Under the pieces are notes generated by a model. It saw nothing but the letters and a program-made list of their open reading frames with translations. It did not search any database and was not told the DNA's origin. The position numbers and the translations under genes are program-made. Shown one piece after another: positions 23,509 through 34,760 of a DNA stretch of 64,000 nt (positions within the stretch are counted from its first letter, which is position 1; each line of letters begins with the position of its first letter). Source of the stretch: Diplocarpon mali (lineage: Eukaryota; Ascomycota; Leotiomycetes; Helotiales; Drepanopezizaceae); the NCBI GenBank assembly GCA_024741835.1, contig JAENRP010000135.1:42501-106500 (forward strand). Reading direction: 5' to 3'.

Positions 23509-24230
23509 ATGGCTGGCGGGCATATGGTGAGCTGATATCTCATCATCTATTGGTTCTTTGAAGCTGACCTGGAATCAAAAGAAATATCGCCATCTGGGCC
23601 GCAAGTCTTCCCACAGACAAGCTCTCCTGCGGAATTTAGTTACGAGTCTATTCACGCACGAGACGATTTCTACGACGTATCCCAAAGCAAAGGAGGCACA
23701 GCGGCTGGCAGAGAAACTCATCACATTGGGGAAGAAGAATACCGAAGCCAGCAAGCGGAGAGCTTTAAGTATCTTCTTCGTACGATTTCCCTCTACCCGA
23801 CATATTCGAAGAAATCTCGATCTTACAGGCTTCAAAAAATACAAGCGCTAATGGCTTCCAGACACCGCACGAGCTCCTTCCAAAGCTCTTTGGCCCACTT
23901 CGAGAAAGATACGCAAACAGACCAGGAGGCTACACCCGTGTATTAAGAATCGAGCCCTTGAAAGAAGACCAAGCCCCATCAGCAATCTTGGAACTTGTAG
24001 ATGGGCCCAAGGACATGCGATTTGCCATGACAGCGCGGACGATAGCGAGACAGAGAGCCGCTGGCGAGGCGATGAATGAGATGACAGAACGCAATATGGA
24101 AAAGGTTACTCGGTACAGGAAAGATGGACCCAAAGATATGGAGTCGATGGTTGAGAAGATGTCGAAGATTGCAGTCAAAGAGAGAAATGATGCTAATAAC
24201 CACGAGCGCAGATGGGGAGGAAAAGTATAG
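23509..24230 (+). CDS. MRPL8: Mitochondrial large-subunit ribosomal protein bL17m (Mrpl8)
   Basis: Bacterial-type L17 protein of the mitoribosome. Exons 23509-23526 (six codons), 23582-23779, 23862-24230 give 194 aa. Intron 1 (donor GTGAGC, acceptor AAAAG) joins MAGGHM to [16 protein letters not shown], the L17 start. The L17 core continues with [12 protein letters not shown] and [11 protein letters not shown]. Intron 2 (donor GTACGA, acceptor TCCAG) is phase 0 and joins SIFF to [11 protein letters not shown]. The C-terminal extension after [11 protein letters not shown] (about residues 105-194) is a mitochondrial addition. It converges on UTP25 with only 127 bp between stops. Confidence 0.93.
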
Positions 24231-24357
24231 GATGTCGTTATCCATTATGGATACTGTACAATTACTGCTTACTAGTGTGTAGCATTGCATGGTATGGCGT
24301 TTGCCAATTCGATACTCTCTGTATATTTTTGCCGGCAGGTAGCTAGAAAACATTATT

Positions 24358-26702
24358 CTACAGGAAATCGAAAGTGTCACCTTTCTCCAGGATCATCTTC
24401 CCAACTCTGTCCGTGCCAACGACTCTCTCCAGCTTCAACGCATCCCACTTGGAGAATAAAGCCCTGACAGACCCTCCACCTTGCTCGAGCTTCCCATCTT
24501 GGATGCTCTTTCCTAGGTACCCGCCTACAATCTCTTGATAGAAAATTGGATTGTCAGGCAGTCCGTACATGATGACTTTCTTCACACCTCGTAGCTGATA
24601 GCGGCGGAAGTGGTGAGCTCTTTCTGTGTACAAGAGAACGCTGTGTCGCCCATGAAAGAAGTGAGATCTCGCTCTGGCAACATCCTGAACAGACGTATAC
24701 TCAGAGATATTCCCGAAAGACAAGTCACTCGTAGCCGTTGAAGTAGAAAAGTAGTTCCGTACTCGAACGAAATCCAGGTACGAGGGAATGAATATAACGG
24801 TGCCAGCTGTGTCCTTTGAACGACGGGTCAACGCTGGTATGATGGCGGTCGTAAAGTAGGCAAAACGAGCATCCGGTTCCGCGGCGAACGAAGGCGATTC
24901 GAGTCGAGAAAAGGTCTGCCTTGTCTTCAATCCCAGGTCCTGGATAACACCAGTATATTTGTTAATGATTTTAACCTTCCCAGACCAGTTTTTAGATTGA
25001 TTGAAGAAAAGATTGTTAAGTTCCGGGGTGTTGAAAGCTGCTAGCGCAATTGTCTGACGGAAGTTCTTGGCCTTATTGTCCAGATACCAACTCCGTACTC
25101 GACTGAAATCGCACCCATGTGCCTCCTTTGGCTGTAGGTTTAGATGTTCAAAGATGTACTCCACATGCTCCCAGTTTTGCATGAGAAGAGCATCTGCTTG
25201 GTCAACAACGACCATCTCGATAGAACTCAAGAAGTCATAATCTCCGTTCTGATCTTCTTTTCCCTCAAGTGCCATTCGCAAGCCTAGCGGACTAGCAAAT
25301 ATAATGTCCGAGTTGTAGAATTGAGAGAAGTATTTGACGGTCTTACGAGTAAATTTCAGGCCAAGCCGGAACATATCGTCGTCATTTCCTCGAAAGAGTT
25401 CTCTGAAATCCTCGGGCTTTTCTGTAGAAAATTTTTCTTCCGTTTCCACGTAGGAGTCATTGAACCGCTTCTGATTCTCCTGCTGTTCTGGCTCACATAT
25501 TGATATGATCATGCTTACCATCCTTGCACATGATTCACGAGTGGGCAAAATCATGAGCACCTTGGGCCGGGTAAAGCCCTGATCTCGTAAGTCTATGTCG
25601 CTGTTGTCTTCTTCTTTCGTAAGACGAGCATTATTCTTGATCACACGGTCCCGCGTCCTGCAAAGCTATCAGCTGAAAGCCTTCGGTCGAAATATGAATA
25701 ACTCACTTGAAAACGTGATTAAGAGCGTGTAAGCAAGCCAGTCTTCGTAAATTTTCTGAATTTGTTATGCTCCGCTCGCAGTACAGAACATCCTGATAAT
25801 TGAACATCAGGGGAGCAATCGACCCTTCCAAAATGTCAAATTTCGGCCTTGCTTTGACCATGAAATTTGCCAGCTTGTTTTTCAACTTCAACTCGCTAGG
25901 ATCAGCAACTATCGTTGGCACGAAGGGCCCGAAGAGTTCTTTGTCGGGAAGGCTAAATACAGCTTTTCCAAGTTTTGGAAGTGCTACTTTTTGAGTCGTC
26001 CATTCGCTCAGATCAAGTGCTTTAAACCTTCGAGCGAGTATATTGTCGTCCGGGGCTGCGAAGTGTGCTTCGAAGGGATCCGAGCTGTCTTCAGTATCAT
26101 CTTTGTCCTCGAGAATGTCGTCAGTTGTAGTTTCGGGCCCTTCTTCAGATTCGTCTACTTTGTCTGTATCATCTACATTCGCGACCGAGTTCTCTGTGTC
26201 GACCTGGTCCTTGGTTTTGGAAGGCTTGGGCTCAGAGACGTGATGCAATTTTCTTCTCTTTGCTTGAGGCACCGAGATGATAGCAAAGCTTTGCATAAGA
26301 GAAACATAGGGTTGTACAGATGGTAGCGGCTCATCTCCCTCGTCACTAGATTCGCTTTCACTGGCTTCCTCTTCTCCAGATGGAACGTCTGATTCTGATT
26401 CTTCGGCTTCCTCTCTATACTACGTCAGAAGTTGTAAAGTTGCAAAACCGCGGAAGAAGAAAAACCCCTTACGCTTCTTGCTTCTGGATCAATCTCTGAC
26501 TATCATAAATGGGCTTCCCCCGGCCACGTCCTCGAGAAGGGCCGCGTCCTCTAAAGGGCCCTGATCCATCACCTCCTCCCACACCTCTTTCTTTTGCATC
26601 TCGGCCTCCTCTGGAAGCTCCAAATCCCCACTCACGACCACGCCCAAAATTTGATCCAAGCCGTCGGCCTCTTGAGCGACCCCTCAAGCCCGGTAAAGGC
26701 AT
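24358..26702 (-). CDS. UTP25: U3 snoRNP / SSU processome protein Utp25
   Basis: Nucleolar factor for 18S rRNA maturation (UTP25/DEF family), a degenerate DEAD-box-like fold. Exons (minus) 26473-26702, 25707-26414, 24358-25657 give 745 aa. I start at ATG 26700-26702, giving a Gly-Arg-rich N-terminus (about residues 1-70, [13 protein letters not shown]), then an acidic Ser/Glu/Asp tract around 78-185, then the core from about 190. Core landmarks: [14 protein letters not shown] (motif Ia-like), [14 protein letters not shown] in the place of a DEAD box, [15 protein letters not shown] and [19 protein letters not shown], all characteristic of UTP25. It shares a 395-bp divergent promoter with eIF3f. 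Confidence 0.94.
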
Positions 26703-27097
26703 ATTGTTGTGATTGCGTGGATTCACGTTCGCGGAAGAGACTACGACCAAAATTGCTAATCAAGGTTCTTAGCGTGAGCACTGGGTTGGCGAAATCCATC
26801 TGGGTCAGAAGAGAGCCAGACAACTCCAGAATTTTACGGAGTTAGAAAACCTGGCTATTTCAAAACGATTCATGGAGGCTTATACCAGAGACAAATTGGA
26901 TCCAGTTATATGGGCTAACATATATTGAGGAGAGCATAATACATCAATTCGTTTGAAAAAGGCACGTGTTGTTAGCCCGCACACAGGCTAGCTATTATGC
27001 GATATACTCGGTGATAATGGAGGGGCTCGTCAGAGTTATACAGACCAATCCAGCAACATCACCCCTCCACCCCGACTCAACTGTTTAGCTGCCCAGC
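26703..27097. promoter_or_regulatory. Divergent promoter of UTP25 and eIF3f with an E-box
   Basis: 395 bases between two genes of ribosome biogenesis and translation. A palindromic CACGTG stands at 26963-26968, about 130 bp upstream of the eIF3f ATG. CACGTG is the core bound by bHLH factors such as Cbf1. Only the sequence match is shown. Confidence 0.45.
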
Positions 27098-28245
27098 ATG
27101 GCGGTCGCCGCAGATAACTTTCTGCATCTCGCGCGACCTCTCGCGTTCGGCGTCCACTCCAACAGTGCACCGACTGCCCCTCTAAATCTTGTGATCCAAC
27201 CCCAGGTACGTAGAAGAACCCTTCGAAATTTACATGGAAACTCACTCACGCGAAGTAGGCCGTTCTCTCAATTCTCGATCACGCCATTCGCCGTGACGAC
27301 TCGCAAACCCAAGCTACTCGTGTTATCGGAGCTCTTCTTGGAGTTCGTTCTGAAGATGGCATGGAGGTGGAGGTTCGAAACTGCTTTGCAATCCCCCACA
27401 CGGAGAACGAGGACCAGGTCGAAGTCGACGTTGAATACCAGAAGAACATGCTTGCGCTACAACTGAAGGCAAATCCCAGAGAGGTCTTGCTAGGTTGGTA
27501 CACAACGAGCCTCGCTCTCAACAACTTCAGCGCCTTGATTCAGAACTTCTTCGCCAGCCCTGAGACAGGTACATTCCCCCACCCAGCTGTCCACTTCACG
27601 ATCTCGACCGAGGCAGGAAAGAATATTGAGGCAAAGGCATACATCAGCGCACCGGTTGGAGTCAACGCTGAGCGAGCAGCGGAGAGCTGCCTTTTCATCC
27701 CAATCCCATACGAGATCCGATACGGCGATGCCGAGAAGAGTGGTCTGGAATTGATCTCAGGAGCTAAAGATAGCGAGAACCGTGCTGCGCCGGTTGTGTC
27801 CGATATTGAGGGCCTAGAGCGTGCCGTTGATCAGACAGTGGACCTGCTGGAGCGAGTATCGGAGTATGTCAACTCGATTCTTGACGAAGAACAGGAGCCT
27901 TCGAATGCTTTGGGTCAATATCTGATGAACGCTTTATCATTATCGCCAAAGGTTGATCCACAAGATATCGAGCGTGATTTCAACAACCATATCCAGGACG
28001 TCTTGGTAGTTTCGTATTTGGCAAACACTATCCGTACCCAAATCGAGCTCTCTCAAAGACTGGCGACGGCTACTCTGACTATGGGTGGGTCTGAAGCCGT
28101 GGCAGCAGCTGGCGGCGAGGGTGGTGCGGGTGAAAAGGGACAGGGACAACGTGGTGGACGTGGTGGAAAGCGAGGTGGTCGCGGCGGAGGTGACAGGAAC
28201 AGGGAACCCAGAGAACCAAGAGAGCCCAGAGAACCTAGCGAGTAA
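27098..28245 (+). CDS. Translation initiation factor eIF3 subunit f
   Basis: MPN-domain subunit of eIF3, which organises 43S pre-initiation complexes. Exons 27098-27205 and 27259-28245 give 364 aa. The 53-bp intron (donor GTACGT, acceptor GTAG) joins NLVIQPQ to [12 protein letters not shown] at the start of the MPN domain. The domain runs about residues 30-165 and includes [20 protein letters not shown] and VLLGWYTT. It lacks the full JAMM zinc set (the ExnHxHx10D pattern), as is normal for eIF3f. The C-terminal half ([26 protein letters not shown]) is helical. The last 45 residues are an RGG tract followed by four REP/EPRE units, more elaborate than usual in this family. Confidence 0.94.
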
Positions 28246-28891
28246 TCATGGTTATTGTAACTCTTCCAAACCCAACTATGCATTGCTTGCATTTATTCAA
28301 GGCTGGAAAAATGCAGGCGTTTACGGTGGGCTATTTGCTTAACTTCAAAAAATACACTGCTTGACCTAAGGAAATCTCTAAGTTCTACGTGCTACCAACT
28401 ACCTGTCCTGCACTTCAAGTAAGTGTTGACTAATCCTTTCTCCTGGCTCGTATGTGCTCATCTGAGCTACGAGGGTCACAAACAGTGGATGAAAGTTTCA
28501 AGTCCCCACGGCACATTTTCTTGGGTGAGATCGCGTCCTCAAGAGTCTCTACAGCCCCAACATTCGATCTGCACCAAACAAGCTGCACAATTTTGCAAAA
28601 CAGAAACGGCTTGTCGAAATACAGAAGTACAGATTGTAATTAGATGCTACCTCAGTCGACCTCTGACCTCGTTCTCTTCTACTACGATCGAAGTCAATTC
28701 TCTTTGAGCTCCCATGTGGAATACCGCATTTCAAGTCGTTAAGATACTGCAGAGTGATTTTAATTTGTCCTTGCATTCGGTCTATCGGCTTAATTCTGTA
28801 AACCTAGTACCAAAGTATCATTTTTGCCCGCAGTTGTTAATAACTCCTCACCAATGCTACCGCCGTACGCCACTGTTATCACAGAATTCCC
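28246..28891. other. Convergent intergenic region, nothing recognised
   Basis: 646 bases between the eIF3f stop and the R3H-SUZ stop. No open frame with support; it should contain both 3' UTRs and polyadenylation sites. Confidence 0.6.
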
Positions 28892-31587
28892 TTAAACACC
28901 AGTCGGAGGCTTAGGTGGGAGAGTCGATGGATTACCGTAGGTTGGGAGATGAGTCTGGGACATTTGTATCCCTTGTGATAAGGTTTGGTGCACACCTTGG
29001 CCGACATGTGGCATTCCTTGAGGGAGGCTTTGCGGGATACCTTGATGCATCATCGGCCGATGAGCCATGTGAGGAGATGCATGGTATGAAGGAAGCGAGT
29101 TGTTTGAACCTTGCCGAGCCATGCCATACCCCATTCCATTGCCGTATTGCTGTTGTTGAGGCGAAGCGAAGGAATTATATGGAAGATGAGGCGAACCATG
29201 ATGTGGAGAACCGTGATGAGAAGATCCATGGTGTGGCATGGGTTGAGAGACTGGCAGGCCGGGGTTGTTAGGAACAAACGATTGGGTCTTCGGATTGAAA
29301 GCATGTCGATTGAAACTTCCAGGTATTGGGTGCTGACTCTTTGGGTCTGCTGGATTAACTGTGTTTGGAAGCTGACCAAATGCATAGGGAACCGAGCTGG
29401 AAGGTCCTCGACCAGACCCTAGAGATGGATAACCGGCCTGGTATGTGGCTTGCTGCTGCGGCTGCGATTGCCACTGTTGACCTGGAAGCTGCGGTGACGG
29501 AACTGAGGTACCATAAGTAGTAATTGGAGCACAATTTGGTTGAAACCGCGGTTGAACCGTTTGTTGGCCATACTGCCGTATGAATGTCAAGGATGACTCT
29601 GCGATGTGGGTAAATGCACTTACCTGTTGCATATTATTGTATTGATGCATGTTACCATTTATCAACATATTTGAGTTATATTGCTGAGACGGTTGTACGA
29701 ATGGCGTGGGTATCGCCGTTTGATAACTGTGCTGAACAGGACCATTGAATGGTTGAGTGCTGGCGTACGGAGGCTGTGCGACCCAGGTGGGTGGCTGCGG
29801 CTGCTGAGGGAAGAATGGGGTATATTGCGACCTTCGGTCGAAGTCTCCCTCTTCATCTCGACGCTGCTTAGCAGGCTTAGGTCTTTTGTTTGGTGCCGCC
29901 TTGTCTTTTGTGGAGATCGAGCTCGAGCGTGACATCTCGTTCCCATCTTCGGTTACTGGAGTGATAGTCAGCAAATATATAAACGCCACAAGAGCCATAT
30001 TACCCGGATTCGCATCACCCAAAACATCCTCCTTGCCGAATATACGCGCTCTGGCTTCATTATAAGCAGCCTCTCTCTCCTCTCGCGTTTGTCTTGTAAA
30101 GTCAGTATATTGAAACTGAAAATGACTACGATGTGCTAACTTCTCTTTCGCTGATAGACTCTTGTCTTTACCATCACTTCCAGTTTCTGAGGCTGCTTTG
30201 GAAGGACTTGGACCGCTATCACCTCCACCTCCTCGACGCATAATCTTCATTGCAGGCATAGTTGATGGAGGGCTATTTCCAGTGGTCGGAGGATTTGAAA
30301 TACTAGTTAGGGATGGTGGTATTCGACAAAAAGGAGTCCGGAATATCCGAACAGCGCCAGCAACGGCGTCTACTTGGTGGGTCATATGATAGTAATCGGC
30401 GAGCTTGTGAGTGAGCATTCTGCAGAATGAATTACACGGCGGGAGATCAATAAAAGGTTCTCTGCTAGGGAGTTAGCTTAAATCCAATTGAGCATTAAAA
30501 TGCACTGCTCAATACTGAAATTATGGAGTATCTCTTACTTTGAGTCTTTCACAAACTCGATCACGTCCTGCTCCAATCTGAGAAGAAACATTCTATCTTT
30601 AGGCGATTCCAAAGCTTCCAACAACTTTTCATCAGGGGTCTGACGATAAAAAAGATTGAAGGCGTCTGGTGCTCCAGCAACACCTGCGAGAGGCTTGCTC
30701 TTTCCGTCGTCCGTTGTTTGCTGGGAAGACCCGCTCTGAGGCGTATTTATTCCTTGGATCTGACGTTCCTGCGTGGGTTGCATATATCGACGATCAGGAG
30801 CCTCGTAGAACTGAGCACGGTAGGAGCGGGCGGCGGCCTCGGAACCAATTCTAGACCCTGCCACAATAGAACCTCGTCCTGAGAATGTATCGTCATCTTC
30901 GGCGGCCTTGACACTCGCACTGTCATCCGGGCGCAGTGATTCCTTTTCGTCCAGGGCAAAGGTAGTCCCGGATGTGATACTCTTACCGTCAAGACTTGGT
31001 GGTTTGGTACCCAATTCCGACCCGGAATCCGTTCGATGAAACAGCTCATCGGATAGGCCCTCAATGGCGTCAGCCTTGAGCCTCGTAACATTTGCTCCAG
31101 ATCCATTTACCACTAGACTGGGCATTGGAGAGCCGACATTTAACGCCTTGACCGCGTCCACCAATTTCCCCTCTGTTGCACTAGACTTCGGCCGAAGGAC
31201 TGGCATTTGCAGAGCTTCTGGCCGTAAGTCAACAGAGATCACCTGTCCGTCTTCTTCGCGCATTTTCGCAGGCTCGTTTGGGGTCTTGTTGTGTGTAGAT
31301 CTGCTGGCCTGATTGGAAGCGTCCACCAGCTCAACCTGAGCAAGGCCAGGGACATTCTCCTTCCTGGTATCACGAATTGAAGTCGAGGAAACTACTTTCG
31401 CGAATGCGCCAATCGCAGCGTTGTTGTTACTTGCAGATGCTGCTACCTAAGTAGCAAAAAAGGTATTAGCCAGACATACTCGGGAATAAAAGCTATTCTA
31501 CAGCCCCGGTGCAACAAGACCGCCTCGAGCGCATACCTTAGCAAATGACATCCTCGATGGGTCTGCCGAGACCGGTGCAGTAGCCAT
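28892..31587 (-). CDS. R3H and SUZ domain RNA-binding protein
   Basis: Probable mRNA-binding regulator; R3H and SUZ both bind RNA. Exons (minus) 31537-31587, 30539-31446, 30004-30464, 29624-29946, 28892-29572 give 807 aa. The start MATAPVSADPSRMSFAK precedes the first intron; an internal ATG follows 12 codons later. The R3H domain lies around residues 305-375 (LEQDVIEFVKDS then NREPFIDLPPCNSFCR across intron 2). The SUZ segment follows near 390-470 (MKIMRR, SLSAKEKL, REEREAAYNEARARIFG). The rest is low-complexity Gln/Pro/His/Ser, with HHGSPHHGSPH repeats near the end, typical of granule-associated proteins. Introns 3 (29947-30003, 57 bp) and 4 (29573-29623, 51 bp) are stop-free multiples of three with good splice sites. 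Confidence 0.9.
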
Positions 31588-32685
31588 CCTCGAGGCAATT
31601 GTCTCGGCAAGGCGAAATGGAGCAAAAGAGCGTAGGAGTCCGAACTGGACAAAGGTGAATCGCAGCCAGGCGTGAAGCCTAAGGGATTTTCGAAGAGGAT
31701 TAGTGAAGAAAGTTAACAAAAGCGCCCGATGATGAGAAGAGACGTCTGGTCATTGTCGTAACCGAAAAAATGTAGCGTTGTTGATTCTCCGGAGAGGGGG
31801 GGAAGGGGGGTCGCGGATTGTCAAGACGGCCGTTTGATTGCTAGTTCGTTCGCAGGACCACTGACAGATGATCAGTGGTAGGGCGAACAGGTGATTTTGT
31901 CGATTGTATAGCCACAACTCGACTTGACTCGCTCTCCACTCCTCAAGGATTGCTCTGCAGAATATCCGTCTCGGTGTGCGAGGGGCAGATGTGGAATGGA
32001 TTCGGCGAGCGGAATCAGAAGAGCGGTGCCGCTCGTCGACGGGGAAGGTTGGGGTGGGCTGAATAATTACTGTAGTAGTTGCTTGGTGCTTTCTTTGGCT
32101 TTTGGCTTTGGCTTTGGCCTTGGCCTTGGCTTTAGCATCCAAAGCCGCACCGGATCCCTGCATCCCCCACTAGCGCCCAAGAACTTCTGACACGGCGGAG
32201 GGAGAATGTAGTCTGACATTATTCTACTTGCACAGATACTCAGCTTTAAGTACGACGCTCTGCTCTGCCCGGCCCTGCTTTGTTGCTACCGCGTGGCTCT
32301 TCTATCCTCAAGATTCGTTTCTTTCTTCCACAGCAGAGACGCGTTACGACACTTGTGCGGAATAACTACCGACCTTACTTTTCTACCTGTTCTCGAGCAA
32401 CACCACTACGAACTCCACTGTCAACATCCATCCCCAGGCCACAAGACATTCATTCTCGCGCTTGCTCTAGACTGTCTGATATAAGATCGCGGGCCATATT
32501 CAACACGGTACTCGCCTCCGACCATTTGCCAACCGGACCTGCAAGCAGCGAGATCCAGCAAGGAGAGACCAGGAGCCGGGTGCATTTGGAACACCTCCGG
32601 CGCAAGGCACACACCAGAGTCGCGGCGACTTGGCCAGTTATACCCGCACCACAATCCAGAGCAAGCTCTTCTTGCGCTGCTTGCC
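31588..32685. other. Divergent intergenic region with a TTTGGC minisatellite
   Basis: 1.1 kb between the R3H-SUZ and zinc-knuckle genes. A hexamer-like tandem repeat of TTTGGC/CTTGGC type occupies about 32092-32135. Open frames here (31750-32163 minus, 32280-32774 plus) overlap the repeat or the start of the next gene in another frame and are not supported. Long 5' leaders are likely. Confidence 0.5.
32092..32135. repeat. TTTGGC/CTTGGC tandem repeat
   Basis: Seven or so imperfect hexamer copies in a row, lying in the long divergent promoter region. Confidence 0.8.
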
Positions 32686-33661
32686 ATGAATCGATACGCC
32701 CGAGGTCCAACCATCGGAGGACTCTCCAAAGCTACCGCCTCGACGTTGTGTCAAAAGTGTCTGAAAAGAGATAAGTATATGTTTCCCAGCGCGGGACTGC
32801 CAACGCTAACACTGAGTTACGCCATTACAGTTATGAATGCAAAGCGGTGGTCCAAGAGCGTCCTTATGTCTCACGACCATCGCGAACGCAGCAGTTGTTG
32901 AACCCAAAGCTGCTGCCGAAGTTAGCGAGTGATGTTTCGCAAGATCTCCTGAGAAAGTGCGTAGTACTCAAAGTTCTTGATTTTCCCGGGCCATGATCGT
33001 ATGATGAATCGTGATAACATGAGGCTTCGGCCCCAGTTCCATCCACATAGACTTCTTGTTGACCTATTTTCTTTCCAGGAAGGGAATTGCAGATGATTTG
33101 CTAGCAAAAGCAGACCAGGAGCGGGGTCGGAAGCGTGAGAGGCAAAGTGAAGATCCGGAACTTCCAGCTGCATCGAAGAGAGTGCGATCTACCTCAGCAA
33201 CTTCAGCCTCTGTCTGTAGCATATCTACGGGGATGTCACGATCGCCTTCTCCGCGTCCGGCACGGAAGAGTGCACGAAGAAGTGACTCGCCTCCACCTCG
33301 TCGAACATCTCCCAGCAGGTCTGGATTGGCACCTAGCAGCAGAATCGCTGAGTTCGAGAAGAAAAGGAGGCGAGAATCATTTTCATCGGTTGAATCGTAT
33401 AGCTCCGGAGAGAGACAACAGTCCAGAGATCGGGCGAACACGCGAAGACGGTACCAGAAATCCAGTCCTCCAGCAAGAGGAAGGACCACTGAGAGCAGAA
33501 GTCCCCACAGGAAGCGGCAGGACCTGTCTCGTGACCGTCAGCGTGCCAGGAATTTGATTAAGGGCACCGAGAATAGGCCTTTGCCTCCAAGGGAGAGAAG
33601 TCTGAGTCCATTCAGCAAGCGCCTGGCTCTAACACAAGCCATGAATGGTGGTGGGAGATGA
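32686..33661 (+). CDS. CCHC zinc-knuckle protein, ZCCHC10-like, with Ser/Arg-rich tail
   Basis: Fungal relative of ZCCHC10 (zf-CCHC_3). My preferred exons are 32686-32770, 32821-32956, 33079-33661, giving 267 aa. The zinc knuckle is CQKC-LKRG-H-YSYEC (C22, C25, H30, C35), followed by RPYVSRPSRTQQLLNPKL; the human protein has the same spacing and an RPSRT box. The knuckle is rebuilt only if the first intron runs 32771-32820, from ATAAGT to TTAC, an AT-AC intron with a GCTAAC branch site ten bases from its end. The GT-AG alternatives (32775-32830 or 32781-32830) keep the frame but lose the zinc-binding His. Intron 2 is ordinary (GTGCGT to TTCCAG). Residues 75-267 are basic, rich in Ser/Arg/Pro. 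Function unknown; nuclear RNA binding is likely. Confidence 0.85.
32771..32820 (+). other. Candidate AT-AC intron (50 bp)
   Basis: Begins ATAAGT after an exon ending AGAG and ends GAGTTAC before GCCAT. The donor equals the fungal consensus GTAAGT except for the first base, and the branch site GCTAAC sits at 32805-32810. The donor and branch look U2-type rather than U12-type (which would start ATATCC). See findings for alternatives. Confidence 0.6.
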
Positions 33662-33899
33662 GAGTATCTCGTGCACTGTGGACTTATCAAGATTATGAGA
33701 GCCAAGATTTACGATGTCAGGGCATGGAGCGAGAGGATGGCACCGACTTGGTTTGAATTCTTTGGAAATGCAGGATAGGCGGAATACCCCTTGGCTCGTA
33801 CGCCATTACTTGTCATGACTAGAGAATCTTAAAAGGACGCCAAACTCCAGTACAACTCCTTCCACCATGCGAATGACGCCGTGAACCCTTCGTTGATCA

Positions 33900-34520
33900 T
33901 TAGACCATTTCATCATATTCTTTCTCTTGCCTCTCGTCCTCTTCTTCTCGTTCTCTCATCTTGACGCCTTCCACTAGAGCAACACCTTCCATACCCATCT
34001 CCTCTCCGCCCTCACTCGCAGTGACAGCCCCGTTTCCCAATTTCGACTTGGCCGCTTTCTGAGCGCCTTCGATCCTCTCTCGTACCATTCTCGCAATCGC
34101 GTTCTCCGTTCTGACATTCAAAACTTCCAATTTCTTATCCAAGTCTCTCTTCAAGTCCCAATTAGGCTTTCTCGGCTGTAGCTTAAACAGGTCTATGCCC
34201 TTGTCATCATGCTCCTCTTCCTCAGCCTTCCTTCTAACCTCATCCTCGACTTTCTTCGCCTGTTGCTCCAAGGTCTCGTCGACAGCTAACGTGGGCGGCG
34301 CCTCAAAACCAAGCTTTGGTCCCTTTGATTCTGGATCGTAATTTCTTCCTGAGAGGTGTATTCTCGTAACATTTGGCTCATTTGGTGCAGGTGGTGATTG
34401 TGTTGACTCGCGGGCTACGATGTCGTCGCCAGGTTGCTTACGCTTGAGGGATTTGAGCTTAGCCAGGCGCGCTTTTCGCTCATCTGCAGCTGCGCCCAAT
34501 GTAGCATGTGTTGAAGACAT
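33900..34520 (-). CDS. cwf18: Spliceosome-associated protein Cwf18 / CCDC12
   Basis: Small coiled-coil component of the NineTeen/Cdc5 spliceosome, homologous to S. pombe Cwf18 and human CCDC12. Single exon, 206 aa. I start at the ATG of MSSTHATLGAAADERKARLA; the frame is open upstream but that part is less like the family. Visible features: the N-terminal helix ADERKARLAKLKSLKRK, the conserved RNYDPES region, the LFKLQPRKPNWDLKRDLDKK box that identifies the family, LNVRTENAIARMVRERI, and a Glu-rich C-terminus. It converges with the zinc-knuckle gene (238 bp) and diverges from the PPR gene (240 bp). Confidence 0.93.
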   Translation of the reverse strand: MSSTHATLGAAADERKARLAKLKSLKRKQPGDDIVARESTQSPPAPNEPNVTRIHLSGRNYDPESKGPKLGFEAPPTLAVDETLEQQAKKVEDEVRRKAEEEEHDDKGIDLFKLQPRKPNWDLKRDLDKKLEVLNVRTENAIARMVRERIEGAQKAAKSKLGNGAVTASEGGEEMGMEGVALVEGVKMREREEEDERQEKEYDEMV

Positions 34521-34760
34521 TTTAGAAGATTGGGAGTTCGTTTCAAGGAAGTCGTCGCATGTGGTTGGCTCCAATGCGCGAATTCGTGGAGGTGGTTTCG
34601 TGACCCCATTGTTTTGTCAGCCTGGTCAGTCCGGCTGCGCTAAAAATTACAATTTGCCGGCACTCTCAAAACTTCTTCCAACTTCATGATTAGGGGCTTG
34701 TTAAAATTCGTTCATTCGCCCCAATGCAATTGAGTGTTGAAACATTGCAGTCATTAGCTG
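34521..34760. promoter_or_regulatory. Shared divergent promoter of Cwf18 and the PPR gene
   Basis: 240 bases between two opposite start codons. An ATG at 34724 (+) opens a 70-codon frame that overlaps the PPR start out of frame; if the transcript includes it, it would act as an upstream ORF. Confidence 0.45.
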
